Below the pieces are notes generated by a model. The model saw nothing but the letters and a program-made list of their open reading frames with translations, was not told where the DNA came from and searched no databases. The position numbers and the translations under genes were made by a program. A DNA stretch of 18,937 nucleotides, taken from Rhodospirillaceae bacterium CCH5-H10 (GTDB lineage: Bacteria; Pseudomonadota; Alphaproteobacteria; Reyranellales; Reyranellaceae). Positions 9,120 to 16,958 of the stretch are shown here, in pieces. The DNA is taken from assembly GCA_001557035.1 (NCBI GenBank), contig LSKJ01000565.1, forward strand, positions 1 to 18,937. Direction: 5' to 3'. How positions within the stretch are numbered: position 1 is the stretch's first letter; every line of letters starts with the position of its first letter.

Positions 9120-10055
9120 ATGGCCGGAGCTATTGCCTACATCAGCCGCGATACCGACGGCGTCCTCTGGAACAAGGTCCTGGAAGCAGGCCTTGGTCCC
9201 ATCGATTTCCGCACCCGGGACAATCTCGGGAACAAGGACGACATCGAAGTCGCCCTCGCCTGGAAGCCGGACCGCGGCCTGATCGCCTCCTTCCCGAATG
9301 TAAAACTCATCGTGTCGCTGGGCATGGGCGTCGACCACCTGCTGGCCGACGATCAGCTGCCGGCCGGCGTGCCGATCACCCGCATCATGGACGACGGGCT
9401 GGTCGGGCAGATGAGCGAGTACGCCATCTACTTCGCGCTGCGTCACCACCGCGACATCGACAAGTATGCCGAGAGTCAGCGGGCGAAGGCGTGGAAGCCC
9501 GAGGATTTCGTCGACACCATCCATCGCCGCATCGGAATCACCGGCCTCGGCACGATCGGCCAGGACACGGCGAAGAAGTTCGCGGCCCTGGGCTTCCCGA
9601 CCGCCGGCTGGAGCCGCACGCAGAAGACCGTGCCGGGCGTCGAGACCTTCCACGGCCCGGACGGGTTGGCCGCCTTCCTCGCCCGCACCGACATCCTGGT
9701 GAACGTCCTGCCGCTCACGCGCGACACCAGGGGCCTGCTCGACGCCAGGCTGTTCGCCGCCCTGCCAAAGGGCGCCTACCTGATCAACATGGGTCGCGGC
9801 GGCCACGTCGTCGATGACGACCTGCTGGCCGCGATCGATTCGGGCCATCTCTCCGGCGCCGCGCTCGACGTGTTCAACACCGAGCCGCTGCCGCCGGATC
9901 ACCGCTACTGGACGCATCCCAAGGTCAAGGTGACGCCGCACATCGCCGGCGCCACCAACCCGCGCACCGCCTCGCCCGGCGTGATCGAGAACATCAAGCG
10001 CATGCGGGCCGGCCAACCGCTGATCAACACGGTCGACCCGGTGAGCGGTTACTGA
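9120..10055 (+). CDS. ghrA: D-2-hydroxyacid dehydrogenase, glyoxylate/hydroxypyruvate reductase A-like
   Basis: This 311-aa cytoplasmic NAD(P)H-dependent dehydrogenase most resembles GhrA, which reduces glyoxylate and hydroxypyruvate. The dinucleotide-binding motif GLGTIG is at 142-147. The catalytic triad is visible as Arg226 (NMGRG), Glu255 (NTEPLP) and His274 (TPHIAG). Length equals that of E. coli GhrA (312 aa), and the C-terminus (VDPVSGY) resembles it too. The ATG at 9120 is eight bases after the TAXI receptor stop, with AAAGG overlapping that stop, so the genes form an operon. That suggests the imported compound may be a hydroxy- or keto-acid, which is inference from context. The gene ends just before the 82-bp inverted-repeat element. 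Confidence 0.9.
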   Translation: MAGAIAYISRDTDGVLWNKVLEAGLGPIDFRTRDNLGNKDDIEVALAWKPDRGLIASFPNVKLIVSLGMGVDHLLADDQLPAGVPITRIMDDGLVGQMSEYAIYFALRHHRDIDKYAESQRAKAWKPEDFVDTIHRRIGITGLGTIGQDTAKKFAALGFPTAGWSRTQKTVPGVETFHGPDGLAAFLARTDILVNVLPLTRDTRGLLDARLFAALPKGAYLINMGRGGHVVDDDLLAAIDSGHLSGAALDVFNTEPLPPDHRYWTHPKVKVTPHIAGATNPRTASPGVIENIKRMRAGQPLINTVDPVSGY

Positions 10056-10062
10056 GCCTCTT

Positions 10063-10144
10063 ATTGGAGCGCGCAACTCCAGTTGCGCTCAAGCTTCGCC
10101 GAACAGACAAAAGTATGAGCGCAACTGGAGTTGCGCGCTCCAAT
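10063..10144. repeat. 82-bp element with perfect 29-bp inverted arms
   Basis: Left arm 10063-10091 and right arm 10116-10144 are exact reverse complements over 29 bp, separated by 24 bp. Each arm holds its own smaller dyad (GCGCAACT-CC-AGTTGCGC at 10071-10088 and its mirror). The element sits between the convergent dehydrogenase and aminopeptidase genes and fills nearly the whole 94-bp gap. No target-site duplication is seen at its edges (TT versus GA). It could be a tail-to-tail pair of REP units, a small MITE, or a bidirectional terminator; the nested arm structure favours a REP/BIME-type repeat that may also end transcription. Confidence 0.85.
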
Positions 10145-10149
10145 GACAC

Positions 10150-11529
10150 CTACTTCCCGAACCGGTCGGCAATCGTGCGGTAGATCGCGCGCGCGACCTG
10201 GGCTTCGCCGCCTTCGGGACGACCGGGGCGGCTGCTGTTGTTCCAGGCCATCATGTCGAAATGCGCCCACGGCACGTCGTCGGGCACGAATTCCTTCAGG
10301 TAGAGCGCGGCCGTGATCGCGCCGCCGAAGGCGCCGGCCGACACGTTGTTGATGTCGGCCACCTTGCTGGCCAGCATCTGTCGATAGGGCGCGAACAGTG
10401 GCATCCGCCACATCGGATCTGTGACTTCGTCGCCGGCGGCGATCAGCGCATTGGCCAGCTTGTCGTCGTTGCAGAACAGGGCCGGCAGGTCGGGGCCCAA
10501 CGCCACGCGCGCCGCGCCCGTCAGGGTCGCGCAATCGATCATCATGGCGGGCTTCTCCGACGCACCCTCGTCCAGCGCATCGCAGAGGATCAGGCGACCC
10601 TCGGCGTCGGTGTTGCCGATCTCGACCGTGATGCCCTTGCGCGTCCTGATCACGTCCATCGGCCGGAAAGCGTTGCCAGATACCGAGTTCTCGACCGCCG
10701 GCACCAGCACGCGCAGCCGCACGCGCAGGCCGGTCGCCATGATCATCGACGCCACGGCCAGCACCGTGGCCGCACCGCCCATGTCCTTCTTCATCATCAG
10801 CATGCCGGCCGCCGGCTTGAGGTCGAGGCCGCCGGTGTCGAAGCACACGCCCTTGCCGACCAGCGTCACCTTGGGATCGCTCGCCCTGCCCCAGGTGAGG
10901 TCGATCAGGCGCGGCGCGCGCACCGAGGCGCGGCCGACCGCGTGGATCGTCGGATAGTTCTGCCTGAGGAGATCGTCGCCCACGATCACCTTGATCTTCG
11001 CCTTGTGCGCCCGGGCGAGCTTCTGGGCCGCCGCGGCCAGCTCGGCCGGTCCCATGTCGGACGACGGCGTCGTGATGAGATCGCGCGCCATCGAGATCGC
11101 CTCGATCGTCGCCGTCGCCCGCTTCTTGTCGGCGCCCGCGGGCCACACGAAGCGCGGGCCTTCCTTGCCCTTGCTGGCGCGATAGCGCTCGAACTTCCAG
11201 GCGCCCAGTCCGATCGCCACGGCCACGTCGGTCATCGATACCGGCGCGGTCTTGCCTTCCAGCCGCCACGTCGCCACCGGCAGCTTCGCGGTCAGCCCGC
11301 CGAAATCCCACAGGGTGGGCGCATCCGGGATCACAAGCACTGCACCGGACGCCTTGCCGTCACGCCCTGGCAGCACAACGACATCGGCCGGCGATCCGGC
11401 GAGTCCGAGCGATTCGACCCAGCCGCGCGTGGCAGCGGACTGCGCCTTCAACCAGGCGCCCCATTTCGATCGAGCAACAAACTGCAGGGGGAGAGAGGAA
11501 GAAGAACGGTCGACGAACGGCAGCGACAT
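10150..11529 (-). CDS. Leucyl aminopeptidase family protein (peptidase M17)
   Basis: This 459-aa cytoplasmic metallo-aminopeptidase would remove N-terminal residues from peptides using two metal ions. The signature NTDAEGRL is at 306-313. Likely metal ligands and catalytic residues are Lys226 and Asp231 (GKGVCFDTGG), Asp249 (MKKDMGG), Asp308 and Glu310, plus catalytic Arg312, with the same spacing as in E. coli PepA. The C-terminal AHFDMMAWNNSSRPGRPEGGEAQ segment is typical of the alphaproteobacterial branch. I chose ATG 11529 (MSLPFVDR); ATGs at 11535 and 11547 and a TTG at 11574 are in frame, and none has a strong Shine-Dalgarno site. It is divergent from the glutathione S-transferase gene and convergent with the dehydrogenase. 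It could finish digestion of peptides imported by the Yej system, but is not linked to it by operon. Confidence 0.92.
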   Translation of the reverse strand: MSLPFVDRSSSSLPLQFVARSKWGAWLKAQSAATRGWVESLGLAGSPADVVVLPGRDGKASGAVLVIPDAPTLWDFGGLTAKLPVATWRLEGKTAPVSMTDVAVAIGLGAWKFERYRASKGKEGPRFVWPAGADKKRATATIEAISMARDLITTPSSDMGPAELAAAAQKLARAHKAKIKVIVGDDLLRQNYPTIHAVGRASVRAPRLIDLTWGRASDPKVTLVGKGVCFDTGGLDLKPAAGMLMMKKDMGGAATVLAVASMIMATGLRVRLRVLVPAVENSVSGNAFRPMDVIRTRKGITVEIGNTDAEGRLILCDALDEGASEKPAMMIDCATLTGAARVALGPDLPALFCNDDKLANALIAAGDEVTDPMWRMPLFAPYRQMLASKVADINNVSAGAFGGAITAALYLKEFVPDDVPWAHFDMMAWNNSSRPGRPEGGEAQVARAIYRTIADRFGK

Positions 11530-11601
11530 GGCCATGCTCACAAACATCAGAAGAGCGATTACATTGCCGGTCAAACTCCATGGCTGGCAAGGAGGGCGTA
11601 G

Positions 11602-12270
11602 ATGGCCGAATTCACCGTCGTGATCGGCAACAAGAACTATTCGTCATGGTCGCTGCGCGGCTGGCTGATGGCCAGGATCGCCGGCATCGACTTCGACGAG
11701 ATCGTGATACCGCTCGACCGGCCGGAGACGCAGGCGGCGATCCGCAAGCACTCGCCCTCGGGCCGTCTCCCGGTGCTGCTGCATCGCGGCCTCGCGGTAT
11801 GGGATTCGCTCGCCATCGCCGAGTATCTCAACGACATGAAGCCCGAAGCCGGCCTGTGGCCGCCCTCGGCCGCGGCGCGCGCCCACGCCCGTTCGATCTC
11901 GGCGGAGATGCATTCGAGCTTCCCCGACCTGCGCAACAGCATGCCGATGAACATCCGCGCTTCCTATCCCGGCATGGGCATGACGACAGGCACCCGCGCC
12001 GACATCGAGAGAATCACCTCGCTCTGGCGGGATTGCCGCAAGCGCTTCGCCGGCGCCTTCCAGAAGGACGATGGCTTCCTCTTCGGCGCGTTCGGCGCGG
12101 CCGATGCGATGTTCGCGCCCGTGGTGACGCGCTTCAAGACCTACGGCGTCACGCTCGACACCGACGCCGACGCCTACTGCACGGCGGTGCTGGGGCATCC
12201 GGCGATGAAGGAATGGATCGACGCGGCCCAGCACGAGCCGTGGCTGATCGACAGCTACGAGCTGAAGTAA
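11602..12270 (+). CDS. Glutathione S-transferase family protein
   Basis: This 222-aa protein has the two-domain GST layout. The N-terminal thioredoxin-like domain (about 1-80) contains NYSSWSLR at 12-19, with Ser14, Ser15 or Ser17 as the likely glutathione-activating serine, a cis-proline at Pro57 (RLPVL) and the glutathione-binding Asp68-Ser69 pair. The all-helical C-terminal domain follows, with FGAFGAADAMFAPVVTRF (about 154-171), which carries the conserved helix-capping Asp. The ATG at 11602 has a strong AAGGAGG site six bases upstream. It is divergent from the aminopeptidase gene with a 72-bp gap, which must hold both promoters. Its physiological substrate cannot be inferred; zeta-like isomerase or general detoxification roles are both possible. 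Confidence 0.92.
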   Translation: MAEFTVVIGNKNYSSWSLRGWLMARIAGIDFDEIVIPLDRPETQAAIRKHSPSGRLPVLLHRGLAVWDSLAIAEYLNDMKPEAGLWPPSAAARAHARSISAEMHSSFPDLRNSMPMNIRASYPGMGMTTGTRADIERITSLWRDCRKRFAGAFQKDDGFLFGAFGAADAMFAPVVTRFKTYGVTLDTDADAYCTAVLGHPAMKEWIDAAQHEPWLIDSYELK

Positions 12271-12293
12271 GCGACGGCGGATCGCGCGCGGGC

Positions 12294-12515
12294 TCAGGCG
12301 TTCTTGCGGGCGCCTGTCTTGCGTTTGGCGGCCTTGCGCTTCGCCGGGACCTTCTTCCCCTTGGCGCGGGCTTCGGAGAGGCCGATGGCGATGGCCTGCT
12401 TGCGGCTGGTCACCGTTCCGCCTTTGCCGCCCGGCCCGCTCTTCAGCGTGCGCTTCTTGCGGCGGTGAAGCGCCCTCTTAACCTCCTTGCCGGCACTGGG
12501 GGAGTATTTGCCCAT
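12294..12515 (-). CDS. DUF6496 small basic protein
   Basis: This 73-aa protein begins MGKYSPSAGKEVKRALH and contains TVTSRKQAIAIGLSEARAKG (about 35-54), the conserved core of the DUF6496 family as I recall it. The C-terminal 20 residues are almost entirely Lys, Arg and Ala (KKVPAKRKAAKRKTG), like the tail of bacterial histone H1-like proteins. Nucleic-acid binding is therefore plausible but not shown. The ATG at 12515 has AGGAGG six bases upstream. It lies 29 bp after opgH on the same strand and may be read from the opg transcript or its own promoter. It is convergent with the GST gene, 23 bp apart, with no clear terminator between them. Confidence 0.85.
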   Translation of the reverse strand: MGKYSPSAGKEVKRALHRRKKRTLKSGPGGKGGTVTSRKQAIAIGLSEARAKGKKVPAKRKAAKRKTGARKNA

Positions 12516-12544
12516 GGCTTCCTCCTGTGGTTGGCGAGTCGAAC

Positions 12545-14377
12545 CTATACGGAGCCGGAAAGCGCCGATTCCCTCCTCTGCTCGGCCATCAAGACCCTGT
12601 CGGTGGACCTCGCCGCGTTCCTTTCCTCGGGCGTGAGGAACAGGCGCCAGCGGCGCGCGCCGACGCCCCATGCGCGGCGGCTGGAATAGACGGCGAGCGG
12701 CGGCGCCAGCAGCAGTCCGGCCACCACCGGCAGGAGCCAGGGCAGGAAGGCTGGCGCCCAGTTTCCGATCACCAGAACGGCGACGACGCCGACGACGACC
12801 TGGCCAACATGCCGCGCCAGCGCGGTGTCCCATTCCATGCCACGATCGCCCCGCGCCTGCGGCGGCCAGCCGACGGCCCGCCCCGCCAGGATTCCCAGCA
12901 CGAACGTCGAGTGGAACAGCATCATCATCGGCGCCAGCAGCATCGAGAAGAGCGTCTCGAGAAGAACGCTGAGCGTCATCGCCAGACGTCCGCCATGGCC
13001 GCGAGACGAGGCGCCGAGGCGCAGCACCAGCGCCAGCAGCTTCGGCAGGAAGAGAACGCAGGCCGTCATGACGAGAAGTCCGTGCACGTGGCCGGTATTG
13101 TATTGCGGCCAGTTAGGAAACAGCGACGGCACGCTGCCGAAGTAGCTCGGACCGACGATCTCGTGCTCCAGCACGATCGACGCGCTCAGGATCAACGACC
13201 CCAGCCAGAGCGGCGAGGCTAGATAGCCCATGATGCCCATCGCGAGATGCAGGCGGCTCATCCAGTGGAGGCCGCGCGCAACCAGCAGCCGTCCATGCTG
13301 GAGGTTGCCCTGGATCCAACGCCGGTCGCGCACGGCATAGTCCGCGACGTTCGACGGCAACTCCTCGTAGCTGCCGCCGAGCGTCGGGAGGTTCCAGACG
13401 TACCAGCCGGCGCGCCGCATGAAGGCGGCCTCGACGAAATCGTGACTGAGAATCTCGCCGCCGAACGGCGCCCGGCCGGAAAGCACCGGCAACCGGCAGT
13501 GATCCGAAAAGGCCGCGACGCGGATGATGGCGTTGTGGCCGAAATAGTTCGCCTCGCCCTTCTGCCAGAAGGCATGGCCCGTGGAGAGCATGCCGCCATA
13601 GACACGTGCGGAGAATTGCAGGACGCGGGCGAACAGGGTTTCCCGCCCCATGGGTTCGGCATGGGTCTGCACCATGCCCGTGCGCGGACTGGCGTCCATC
13701 AGCGCCGCCAGGCGCACCATCGTGTCGCCGGACATGACGCTGTCGGCATCGAATACGATCATGTGGTCGTAGCGTCTGCCGTGGTGATCGAGCCAGTCCG
13801 CGATGTTGCCGGCCTTGCGCCCCACGTTGGCGGTGCGGCGACGCCAGTGCAGCCGCTCGCCCAGGCCGAGGCGCCGACGCAGGGTCTGCGCGCCCTTTTC
13901 TTCTTCGGCGGCAATCGCGTCGATCGTGGTGTCGCTCAGCACGAACAGATCGAACGCATCCGCCTGGCCCGTGGCTTCCAGCGAGCGCCATGTCGTCTCG
14001 AGCCGCGCAAAGACCTCATCCGGTTGCTCGTTGTAGACGGGAACCAGGAGGGCGGTGCGGCCTCGCAGCGCCGGCACGGCGCCGTCGCCGGGACCGGCGC
14101 GCGACAGCGAGAGCGGATGCAGACCGGTGGCCTTCAGCAGGAAGCCCAGTATGGCCGCCCAGAAGGAGAGCACGATCCAGGCGAAGCTCAGCGCAAAGAC
14201 GCCGAGCAGGGCGATTGCCAGTCCCGGCGGCACCTGAGGCCCCAGCGCCATCCCCAGCAGGTGGACGCCCGCGGCCGTCGTGATCGCGACCGCCGAGAAC
14301 AGCACGAGCCGGCGCCAGGTGGCACCCCCGGCATGCCGGTCGAGGTTCCAGTTCGTCTCGTAACGCTCATCGGCCAT
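12545..14377 (-). CDS. opgH: Glucans biosynthesis glucosyltransferase OpgH (MdoH)
   Basis: This 610-aa inner-membrane family-2 glucosyltransferase would polymerise the linear beta-1,2-glucan backbone of osmoregulated periplasmic glucans from UDP-glucose. Two N-terminal membrane segments (about 24-45 and 52-81) precede the cytoplasmic catalytic domain. Its GT2 motifs are visible: DAD at 210-212 for metal/UDP binding, SHDF at 311-314 with the catalytic Asp313, and RDRRWIQGN at 350-358 as the QxxRW-type motif. Several further helices lie at about 375-405, 430-455, 466-500 and 525-560. E. coli MdoH has about 847 residues; this one lacks most of the long N-terminal cytoplasmic region but keeps the core. 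ATG 14377 has GAGGAG nine bases upstream; a TTG at 14395 overlaps the opgG stop and is less likely. It is second in the operon, 14 bp after opgG. Confidence 0.93.
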   Translation of the reverse strand: MADERYETNWNLDRHAGGATWRRLVLFSAVAITTAAGVHLLGMALGPQVPPGLAIALLGVFALSFAWIVLSFWAAILGFLLKATGLHPLSLSRAGPGDGAVPALRGRTALLVPVYNEQPDEVFARLETTWRSLEATGQADAFDLFVLSDTTIDAIAAEEEKGAQTLRRRLGLGERLHWRRRTANVGRKAGNIADWLDHHGRRYDHMIVFDADSVMSGDTMVRLAALMDASPRTGMVQTHAEPMGRETLFARVLQFSARVYGGMLSTGHAFWQKGEANYFGHNAIIRVAAFSDHCRLPVLSGRAPFGGEILSHDFVEAAFMRRAGWYVWNLPTLGGSYEELPSNVADYAVRDRRWIQGNLQHGRLLVARGLHWMSRLHLAMGIMGYLASPLWLGSLILSASIVLEHEIVGPSYFGSVPSLFPNWPQYNTGHVHGLLVMTACVLFLPKLLALVLRLGASSRGHGGRLAMTLSVLLETLFSMLLAPMMMLFHSTFVLGILAGRAVGWPPQARGDRGMEWDTALARHVGQVVVGVVAVLVIGNWAPAFLPWLLPVVAGLLLAPPLAVYSSRRAWGVGARRWRLFLTPEERNAARSTDRVLMAEQRRESALSGSV

Positions 14378-14391
14378 TGGATTGGCTCTCC

Positions 14392-15897
14392 TCAAGGGCG
14401 GAGCACGATGTTGAACGTCTCGCTCAGCCGTTCGCCGCCCGCCGTCAGGTGCGCCCTGACGTCGGAGGGACGGCGGCCGTCCAGCTCGACATCGAGAAAG
14501 AGGCGGCGATTGGTCGAGCCGGGCGGGCGATCGATGGCGGCACGCAGGAAGCGGCCGGCCGATACTGTGACGTTGGACTCGACGAGCCGTTCCGCGCCCA
14601 GGGCGGACAAAGCGTCGCCCTCGAACTCCACGACCAGACGGCGCGCCTTCGAATTGCCCTCGATCGGTCCCTGACGGGTGGCGACCACGCGGGCCAGGGG
14701 AGAAAGGGCCGCGTCGTCGGCAAGAGCGGAGATTCGATAGCGGTACTCGAGCGCCTGCCCCTTGGTGACGGGCCAGCGCGCAACCCAGAAGGCCACGATA
14801 TTGTCGTGATACTCCGAGGGCGTAGGGATCTCGACGAGCCGGACCTCGCCCTCGCCCCAGTCGCCTTTCGGCTCGATCCAGAGGCTGGGCCGCGCCTGAT
14901 ATTGCGCCACGCCGTCCTGATACCGCTCGAAGCGACGCTCGCGCTGCATCAGCCCGAAGCCGCGCGGATTGTTGTCGACCAGGGCCGACACCTGCAGCGT
15001 TCCCGGATTGCCGAGGGGGCGCCAGATCGATTCACCGCCGCCCGTCAGGACCGCGAGCCCGTCGGAATCGTGCACCTCAGGGCGGAAATCATCGCGCCAT
15101 GGCCCTGACTTGCCCGAGAGGAACATGCTGGTAAGCGGTGCGATTCCCAGCACCGACACGCCATGTCTCAGGAACAGCCTTGCATCGACATCGACTGTCG
15201 TCCGCGGTCCCGGCGTGACCACGAACGCATAGGCGCCGCTGGCTCCGGGCGATTCCAGGAGGGCATAGAGGGTCACCGACGCATCCCCCGGCGCCGGCTC
15301 GACCAGCCAGAATTCGCGGAACTCGGGAAACTCCTCCGATCGCGGTTGGGCGGTATCGATCGCCAGCCCTCGCGCCGATGCGCCATAAGTCTGGCCCTTG
15401 CCGATCGGCCGGAAATAGCTGGCACCAAGGAACGACACGATCTCGTCGAAGCGTTCGCCGTGCAGAGGATGAGTGAGTTTGAAGCCGGCAAACCCGACGT
15501 TGGTCGGCGTATGGCCGGCACCAAAGTCGAAGAGCGACGGCGACGGCGTCAGCGCCGTGATACGTCGGTCCGTTCGCGCGATGACGTTCAGCTTCACCGG
15601 CGTCTGGTAGAGGAAACCGGTTGGAAAGAACTCGACGCGGAAATCGCTTCCACCCTCGCGCCACAGCGTCGATTCGGGCCTGAGCCGGATGCCTCGATAG
15701 GCGTCGTACCCAAGGCTCACCGTTTCGGGGATGGGCGCTTCCTTGCGATAGGGCTGGGACGCCGAGGCGCGTGCGCGGTCCACCAGCGTACCGAAGAAGT
15801 CCTCCGCACTCGCCGACGATGCAGCCATGCCGACGCAGACGAGAAACAGTGCGAACAGCCTGATCACGGCACCTCTTGCTGACCTGATGACGCGCAT
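14392..15897 (-). CDS. opgG: Glucan biosynthesis protein OpgG (MdoG)
   Basis: This 501-aa periplasmic protein is needed with OpgH for osmoregulated periplasmic glucan synthesis, probably in branching or backbone processing; E. coli OpgG is 511 aa. A signal peptide covers residues 1-31 (basic MRVIRSARG, hydrophobic core, SASA|EDFF). Family blocks follow: YDAYRGIRLRPESTLWR, VEFFPTGFLYQTPVKLN, FASYFRP-like LGASYFRPIGKGQTYG, ARGLAIDTA and EFWLVEPAPG. The C-terminal half includes ERRFERYQDGVAQYQARPSLWIEP, a well-conserved OpgG stretch. ATG 15897 places the signal peptide correctly; an upstream in-frame ATG at 15990 adds 31 residues without signal character. The Shine-Dalgarno site is weak. It heads the opg operon and is divergent from the stress-like cassette at 16095. 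Confidence 0.93.
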   Translation of the reverse strand: MRVIRSARGAVIRLFALFLVCVGMAASSASAEDFFGTLVDRARASASQPYRKEAPIPETVSLGYDAYRGIRLRPESTLWREGGSDFRVEFFPTGFLYQTPVKLNVIARTDRRITALTPSPSLFDFGAGHTPTNVGFAGFKLTHPLHGERFDEIVSFLGASYFRPIGKGQTYGASARGLAIDTAQPRSEEFPEFREFWLVEPAPGDASVTLYALLESPGASGAYAFVVTPGPRTTVDVDARLFLRHGVSVLGIAPLTSMFLSGKSGPWRDDFRPEVHDSDGLAVLTGGGESIWRPLGNPGTLQVSALVDNNPRGFGLMQRERRFERYQDGVAQYQARPSLWIEPKGDWGEGEVRLVEIPTPSEYHDNIVAFWVARWPVTKGQALEYRYRISALADDAALSPLARVVATRQGPIEGNSKARRLVVEFEGDALSALGAERLVESNVTVSAGRFLRAAIDRPPGSTNRRLFLDVELDGRRPSDVRAHLTAGGERLSETFNIVLRP

Positions 15898-16094
15898 GGG
15901 CGTCCAGCGCAGCCGCAACGCAACGCGAAGATTTGCGGTTGCGGGGGCGACGACGATGCACGTCGTCGGTCCGCAAACGGACATCGGCAACCGCCTCCAG
16001 ATAGTCAGGCAACGATATGCGCCGAGGGTACGTTAGCGCGCTGCAACCACCCCCGGCGTGTCGCCGGGCAAGAGCTTGCCGAGGGAGTCTACGA
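15898..16094. promoter_or_regulatory. Divergent intergenic region with several inverted repeats
   Basis: This 197-bp region must carry promoters for opgGH and for the 16095 cassette. Visible dyads are CCGCAAC/GTTGCGG (15913-15919 and 15938-15944), a CGACGA/TCGTCG pair at about 15949-15966, GTCCG-CAAA-CGGAC just after it, and a strong hairpin CCCGGCG-TGT-CGCCGGG at 16052-16068, ending 26 bp before the ATG. The last has no T-run, so it looks like a leader hairpin rather than a terminator. I looked for an EcfG-type GGAAC...GTT promoter and saw none. Confidence 0.4.
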
Positions 16095-16544
16095 ATGGCC
16101 GACACGTCACAGGCGAGTGCGCCGAAAGAGACCAAGCCGGATCTGGGCGCCGCCGTATCCGAGATCAAGAATGCGCTTACGGGAAAGGCCGAGGAGCTGG
16201 CCGGGCGCTCCGCCGAGACCGGGGCGGATGCCGTGTCCGCGCTCGGCAAGACGGCCGCCACACTCGCCGGGAGCTTGCAGGACCAGTCCCCGGCGGTCGC
16301 CGATTATGTCCGCTCGACCGGTCAACGGATCGACCGCCTGGCTGACGACTTGCGCGACAAGTCGGCGGGTGAGCTGCTCACCATGGCGACCGACTTCGGC
16401 AAGCGGCAACCGCTCGCCTTGCTGGCCGGCTCGGTCATCGTGGGCTTCGCCCTGTCGCGCATCGTCAAGGCCGGCATCGGCGCTTCGACCGAACCCGCCG
16501 GACCCCGGGCAAACGAGCCCAACGTCGGCCGCATCGACGTCTAG
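16095..16544 (+). CDS. Small membrane-anchored helical protein (YqjD/ElaB-like architecture), function unknown
   Basis: I do not recognise this 149-aa protein by family with certainty. About residues 15-100 are Ala, Glu, Lys and Asp rich and predicted helical (for example IKNALTGKAEELAGRSAE). A single hydrophobic segment follows at about 106-125 (PLALLAGSVIVGFALSRIVK), preceded by the basic FGKRQ, which resembles the C-terminal anchor of YqjD/ElaB and DUF3618-type proteins. The tail is short and Pro-rich. It probably sits in the inner membrane facing the cytoplasm. The ATG at 16095 has GAGGGAG eight bases upstream. The next gene, a YqjE-type protein, starts 9 bp later, which matches the yqjD-yqjE pairing in enterobacteria and supports the call. 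Confidence 0.8.
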   Translation: MADTSQASAPKETKPDLGAAVSEIKNALTGKAEELAGRSAETGADAVSALGKTAATLAGSLQDQSPAVADYVRSTGQRIDRLADDLRDKSAGELLTMATDFGKRQPLALLAGSVIVGFALSRIVKAGIGASTEPAGPRANEPNVGRIDV

Positions 16545-16553
16545 GAGGGCTGC

Positions 16554-16958
16554 ATGAACACCACCGAAAGGCCGGGCGTCGTCGCCCTGGTGACGGACGC
16601 GCTGGGACGAAGCGCCGACCTGTTTCAGACCGAGATCCGGCTCGCCCGGGTCGAAATCGGAGAGAAGGCCGAGGCCCTGCGGACCAGCCTGGTCAGCGGC
16701 ATCGTCATGATGCTGGTGGGTACCGTCTTCATGATCGGCGCCCTCATCCTGGTCCTCCAGGCGCTCGTCGCCGCCCTGATCGAAAGCGGCGTCAGCCCCG
16801 CCGTGGCGATCCTGATCGTCGCCGGCGGATCGGCCTTGGGGGGCATCATCGTCCTCATGGCCGGCAAGAAGACGCTTGGCGCCGTCGATCCCACCCCGAC
16901 CCGCACCATCACATCCCTGCAGAACGACGCCCGCATGGCGAAGGAGAACCTGACATGA
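16554..16958 (+). CDS. YqjE/DUF1469 (phage holin superfamily III-like) membrane protein
   Basis: This 134-aa inner-membrane protein opens with RPGVVALVTDALGRSADLFQ, then an amphipathic helix (LARVEIGEKAEAL, about 30-42) and two transmembrane helices (about 47-72 and 82-103). That is the layout of DUF1469/YqjE proteins, which databases often label phage holin family although no phage context exists here. The role is unknown; enterobacterial YqjE is part of a stress-induced yqjDE locus. The ATG at 16554 follows AGGAGG that overlaps the previous stop. The TGA overlaps the next ATG (ATGA at 16955-16958), so the cassette is translationally coupled. Confidence 0.88.
   Translation: MNTTERPGVVALVTDALGRSADLFQTEIRLARVEIGEKAEALRTSLVSGIVMMLVGTVFMIGALILVLQALVAALIESGVSPAVAILIVAGGSALGGIIVLMAGKKTLGAVDPTPTRTITSLQNDARMAKENLT

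Noticed and set aside
10063..10144. Insertion sequence or attachment site
   Set aside because: There is no transposase gene, no visible target duplication and no integrase nearby. The element is only 82 bp.
16052..16068. Rho-independent terminator
   Set aside because: The stem is strong, but no T-run follows and it lies 26 bp upstream of a gene start, so a leader hairpin is more likely.
16554..16958. Prophage holin gene
   Set aside because: The holin-like label belongs to the DUF1469 family name only. There are no other phage genes, and the neighbours match a chromosomal yqjDE-like cassette.
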